Shown here: positions 61,319 through 64,000 of the stretch, piece by piece
How positions within the stretch are numbered: the stretch's first letter is position 1
Layout: each line of letters opens with the position of its first letter
Assembly (NCBI GenBank): GCA_003674045.1
Contig: PENC01000001.1
Coordinates: 930,001 to 994,000, forward strand
Source: Streptomyces griseocarneus
GTDB lineage: Bacteria > Actinomycetota > Actinomycetes > Streptomycetales > Streptomycetaceae
DNA length: 64,000 nucleotides
Direction of reading: 5' to 3'
The notes under the pieces: generated by a model
What the model was told of the DNA's origin: nothing
The model's input: only the letters and a program-made list of their open reading frames with translations
The model's database searches: none
Program-made: the position numbers and the translations under genes

Positions 61319-63517
61319 CTATGACCGGGCCCCATCTATGTTCGATATACATTCGTGTAATGAGCACCCGGGGGCTCGCGAGGCGTGCGGGTCCGCCCGG
61401 TCGCCCTGCCCGGCATGCTCGGCCGCGTCGATCACCCATGCCAGCGTCGCGGCCTCTTCCCGCCACGCCCTGTGCTGTCCCGACGGTCCCGCGTGCCCCG
61501 CTCCGAGCGCCGTTCTCAGCAGGAACGGGCCGCCCCGCGCGGTGGCGCGGAGCCGGGCGATCCACTTGGCGGGCTGATGGTACGGGACCCGGGGGTCGTC
61601 GAGCCCGGCGGTCGCCAGGACCGGCGGATGCGCGCCGTCGGTCACGTTCTCGTACGGCGAGTACGCCTTGACGCAGTGGTACGCGGCGGGATCGGTGAGC
61701 GGGTCGCCCCACTCCTCCCGCTCGGCCGCGGTGAGCGGCCGCGCCGGGTCGAGCAGCGAGGCCAGCGGGTCCACGAAGGGCGCCTCCGCCACGATCCCCG
61801 CGAACAGGCCGGGAGCCAGCCCGGCCGCCGCCGCGACCAGCAGCCCTCCGGCCGTGCCGCCGCGGGCGACGATCCGCCCCCGCCGTGTCCACCCCGTGGC
61901 GGCCAGGTGCTCGGCGCACGCCACGAAGTCGGTGAAACTGTTGGGCTTGCGCAGCAGCCTGCCGTCCTCGTGCCAGCGGGGGCCGAGCTCGCCGCCGCCC
62001 CGCACATGGGCGATGGCGAAGACGAACCCCCGGTCGAGCAGGGACAGCCGGGACGCCGAGAACCACGGGTCGACGCTCGTCCCGTAGCTGCCGTACCCGG
62101 CCAGCAGGAGCGGCGCGCTGCCGTCCCGGGGGACGTCCGCGCGGGCGACCAGCGAGACCGGTACGCGTGTCCCGTCGGCGGCGACGGCCCATTCACGGTG
62201 CTGCGCGTACCGGTCCGGGTCGAAGTCCCCTCCTACGGAGCGGCGTTCGAGGAGGGTGAGCGCACCGGTGGTGAGGTCACAGGAGTACACGGTGTCCGGG
62301 GTCGCCAGAGAAGTGTGGCGCAGCCGGAAACTCCGCGTCCGGTACTCGGGATTGACCTCCGGCGTCAGGGAGTACAGCGGTTCGGGGAAGGTGATCTCCC
62401 ACGGCTCTCCGGTCTCCGGCAGCACCATGAACCCGCCGAGCCCGGAGCGACGGAATCCCACCACCACATGGTCCGCGAAGGCGTCGACGCCGGTCAGCCG
62501 GGTGTCCGCCCGGTGCTCGACCAGACGCCGGAGCCGCGTCGTGTCCCGCACCGGAACCCAGTCGAGGACGAAGTCCTCTGCGTTCGCCGTGTTCCCCGAA
62601 TCCCCCGCCCCGCCGTTGTGCAGGACGAGGAAACGCCCGCCCTGGTGCTCCACCCGCGTCCGGACGCCCTCGCGGCGGCCGGAGCCGAGCAGGAAGGGCC
62701 CCTGGCCGGGCCGGTCGGCGGGGACGTACCGGACCTCGCTGGTGGTCCTGCTGTGCGACTCGATCAGTACGTACTGCCCGGACCGGGTGAGTCCCAGGGA
62801 CAGCCGGAACCGCGGGTCCTCCTCCTCGAACAGCAGGACGTCCTGGGTGTCGCCGTCGAGGCTGCGCCGCCATGCCCGGTGGGGCCGCCCGGTGTCGTCC
62901 AGCGCGACATAGAACAGGCTGCGGCCGTCACCGGACCAGGCGGCGTCGCCGGAGGTCCCGCGGATCTCGGCCGTCGGCGTGGCACCGGTGGCCAGGTTCC
63001 TCGTACGGAGCACGAACCGCCCCGTGCCCGTGTGGTCGGCGGCGTACACGAGCATCGTGCCGTCCGCGCTCACCTCGAAGCTCCCGAGGGCGAAGAACCC
63101 GTGCTCGTCGGCGACCGCGTTCTCGTCGAGCACCACGCGCTCGGCCACGGGCCGCGGGCTCCCCGGGCCGGTGCCGGGGGCCGCGTCCCCGTCGGCGGTC
63201 GGGACCCGGCAGTGCACCCGGTACGGCGCGCCCTCCTCGGACCGGCTGTAGTACCAGTAACCGCCCTTGCGGACGGGCACCGACAGGTCCGCCGGCCACG
63301 TCACCGCCTCGAACTCCGCGAGCACCGCGTCACGCAGCCCCTCCAGATGGGCGGTGGCCCGCTCGGTCCGGACGTTCTCGGACCTGAGGTGCGCCAGCAC
63401 CTCGGGACGGTCCCGCTCGGCCAGCCAGGCGAACTCGTCGACGAAGCGGTCACCGTGGACCGTACGCACGAACGCCGGACGGCCCTCGCCGCTCCCGCGC
63501 CCGTCCGTTCCCGACAC
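61319..63517 (-). CDS. S9 oligopeptidase (PtrB-like) with Thr at the nucleophile position
   Basis: ~732-residue prolyl oligopeptidase-family protein. N-terminal seven-blade propeller (motifs such as ALGSFEVSADGTMLVYAADHTGTGRF, GDAAWSGDGRSLFYV), then the alpha/beta hydrolase: LLLAGYGSYGTSVDPWFS, HVRGGGELGPRWHEDGR, and the nucleophile elbow RIVARGGTAGGLLVAAAAG. The Asp (ATAGLDDPRVPY) and His (GAGHAG) positions are intact. The elbow reads GGTAGG where the family has GGSAGG, codon ACG. It may be inactive or a slow Thr enzyme. GTG 63517 has GGAGG 8 bases upstream. Confidence 0.88.
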   Translation of the reverse strand: MSGTDGRGSGEGRPAFVRTVHGDRFVDEFAWLAERDRPEVLAHLRSENVRTERATAHLEGLRDAVLAEFEAVTWPADLSVPVRKGGYWYYSRSEEGAPYRVHCRVPTADGDAAPGTGPGSPRPVAERVVLDENAVADEHGFFALGSFEVSADGTMLVYAADHTGTGRFVLRTRNLATGATPTAEIRGTSGDAAWSGDGRSLFYVALDDTGRPHRAWRRSLDGDTQDVLLFEEEDPRFRLSLGLTRSGQYVLIESHSRTTSEVRYVPADRPGQGPFLLGSGRREGVRTRVEHQGGRFLVLHNGGAGDSGNTANAEDFVLDWVPVRDTTRLRRLVEHRADTRLTGVDAFADHVVVGFRRSGLGGFMVLPETGEPWEITFPEPLYSLTPEVNPEYRTRSFRLRHTSLATPDTVYSCDLTTGALTLLERRSVGGDFDPDRYAQHREWAVAADGTRVPVSLVARADVPRDGSAPLLLAGYGSYGTSVDPWFSASRLSLLDRGFVFAIAHVRGGGELGPRWHEDGRLLRKPNSFTDFVACAEHLAATGWTRRGRIVARGGTAGGLLVAAAAGLAPGLFAGIVAEAPFVDPLASLLDPARPLTAAEREEWGDPLTDPAAYHCVKAYSPYENVTDGAHPPVLATAGLDDPRVPYHQPAKWIARLRATARGGPFLLRTALGAGHAGPSGQHRAWREEAATLAWVIDAAEHAGQGDRADPHASRAPGCSLHECISNIDGARS

Positions 63518-63758
63518 CGTTCGCACCTCCGCCACCTCTTTCCCGCATGCCCCCGACCGGCCCTGGTGAGGAAAGGATCTACTGTGCGTGTCTACGGCGA
63601 GTCCACGAGTGATCGACGCCCGAGGAACCCTGCCCGGTGTCCCGTGGGCCATTCGGGGCCGTGCGTGCGCGTGGCTCTGCCCTCTCGGGGCGCGCGCTGT
63701 GTGAGGCTCGCAATACTTCCTGTCATATGACGTTCCGTCACATTCCGGAGGCCCGCGC

Positions 63759-64000
63759 ATGCCCGCTCCTCGCCCGCCGCGCCGCCGCGCGAAGACGACG
63801 CCGATCGGTCGTGGCGTGGTCGTGACGGCTCTGACGCTGTCGCTGACGGCGCTCGGAGGAGGCGTGCGGCAGAGCCTCGCCGCCCGGCCCGGCGACGGCG
63901 GACTGCGGGCCGTCGGTTCGCTCCAGTTCCATGACCGGATGCGCGAGTTGTGGAACGACCACATCACGTACACCCGGCTCGCGATCGTCGCTTTCGCCGG
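63759..64000 (+). CDS. Secreted or membrane-anchored protein, partial at the window edge
   Basis: ATG 63759 with GGAGG 9 bases upstream; the frame stays open to the end. A basic start (PRPPRRRAKTTPIGR) is followed by a hydrophobic segment (GVVVTALTLSLTALGGGV) and then SLQFHDRMRELWNDHITYTRLAIVAFA. The LWxDHxxxTR pattern occurs in small Streptomyces exported proteins of unknown role. The 5' region (63518-63758) holds both divergent promoters. Confidence 0.65.
   Translation, partial: MPAPRPPRRRAKTTPIGRGVVVTALTLSLTALGGGVRQSLAARPGDGGLRAVGSLQFHDRMRELWNDHITYTRLAIVAFA

Noticed and set aside
58059..62192. More than 1300-codon open frame antisense to the SARP gene
   Set aside because: The SARP has all expected domains on the plus strand; the antisense reading is Gly/Arg/Pro-rich with no recognisable fold.

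Overview
The window is high-GC actinobacterial DNA, almost certainly Streptomyces or a close relative. The reasons are the strong G/C bias at third codon positions, the frequent GTG starts, AGGAGG-type ribosome sites, long runs of genes joined by 4-base ATGA/GTGA overlaps, an AfsR-type SARP regulator, XRE/TPR regulators, and mycelial-actinomycete metabolism. No rRNA, tRNA, CRISPR array or transposase was recognised. It reads as an accessory, biosynthesis-rich stretch interleaved with carbon-catabolism operons.

Bases 1-8.5 kb: an ABC importer (permease plus ATPase), then two paralogous NarL-type two-component systems flanking a chorismate-mutase-like gene and an aldo/keto reductase, then an OsmC-type peroxidase. 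Bases 8.5-19.7 kb: a tightly coupled leftward operon with three ATP-grasp-type ligases, a glutamine-synthetase-like enzyme, a SidA/IucD-like flavin monooxygenase, a DadA/PuuB-like oxidase, a thioredoxin-fold protein and an MFS exporter. It is headed by a 51-residue signal-peptide-like gene divergent from a LuxR-type regulator. This is probably an unassigned peptide or amino-acid-derived natural-product cluster. Bases 19.8-24.3 kb: a Tat-exported M28 peptidase, an ECF42-type sigma factor with its YCII/DGPF partner, and a Gfo/Idh/MocA oxidoreductase.

Bases 24.4-28.2 kb: a compact rightward cassette of two small secreted proteins, an acyl-homoserine-lactone-synthase-like acyltransferase, a radical SAM enzyme and a P450 with a frameshift. 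Bases 28.2-31.3 kb: an OmpR-type two-component system and a D-Ala-D-Ala carboxypeptidase. Bases 31.5-36.6 kb: an operon ferredoxin - ferredoxin reductase - P450 - cholesterol-oxidase-like GMC enzyme - membrane protein. Bases 36.8-38.9 kb: a YjbQ protein, an MFS remnant and a squalene/phytoene-synthase-like protein.

Bases 39-52.8 kb are central short-chain acyl metabolism. A five-gene valine-catabolism operon (mmsA, acyl-CoA dehydrogenase, HIBCH, mmsB, enoyl-CoA hydratase) lies behind a cobalamin riboswitch. Beside it are isocitrate lyase, 3-hydroxybutyryl-CoA dehydrogenase, a 2-methylcitrate operon (prpD-prpB-prpC) and a divergent RamB/PrpR-type regulator. TTSGCA hexamers at 9-10 base spacing stand in front of both aceA and the prpD/regulator pair, which suggests one regulon for acetate, propionate and valine carbon.

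Bases 52.8-57.8 kb: a RiPP-like group consisting of a 54-residue precursor, a hairpin, an Asn-synthetase-like cyclase and a GNAT acetyltransferase, next to paired CxxC proteins and an XRE/TPR regulator. Bases 58.1-64 kb: an AfsR-type SARP, a small secreted protein, an S9 oligopeptidase whose expected nucleophile serine is threonine, and the start of a further gene. Functions are read from sequence motifs only; no database search was run.
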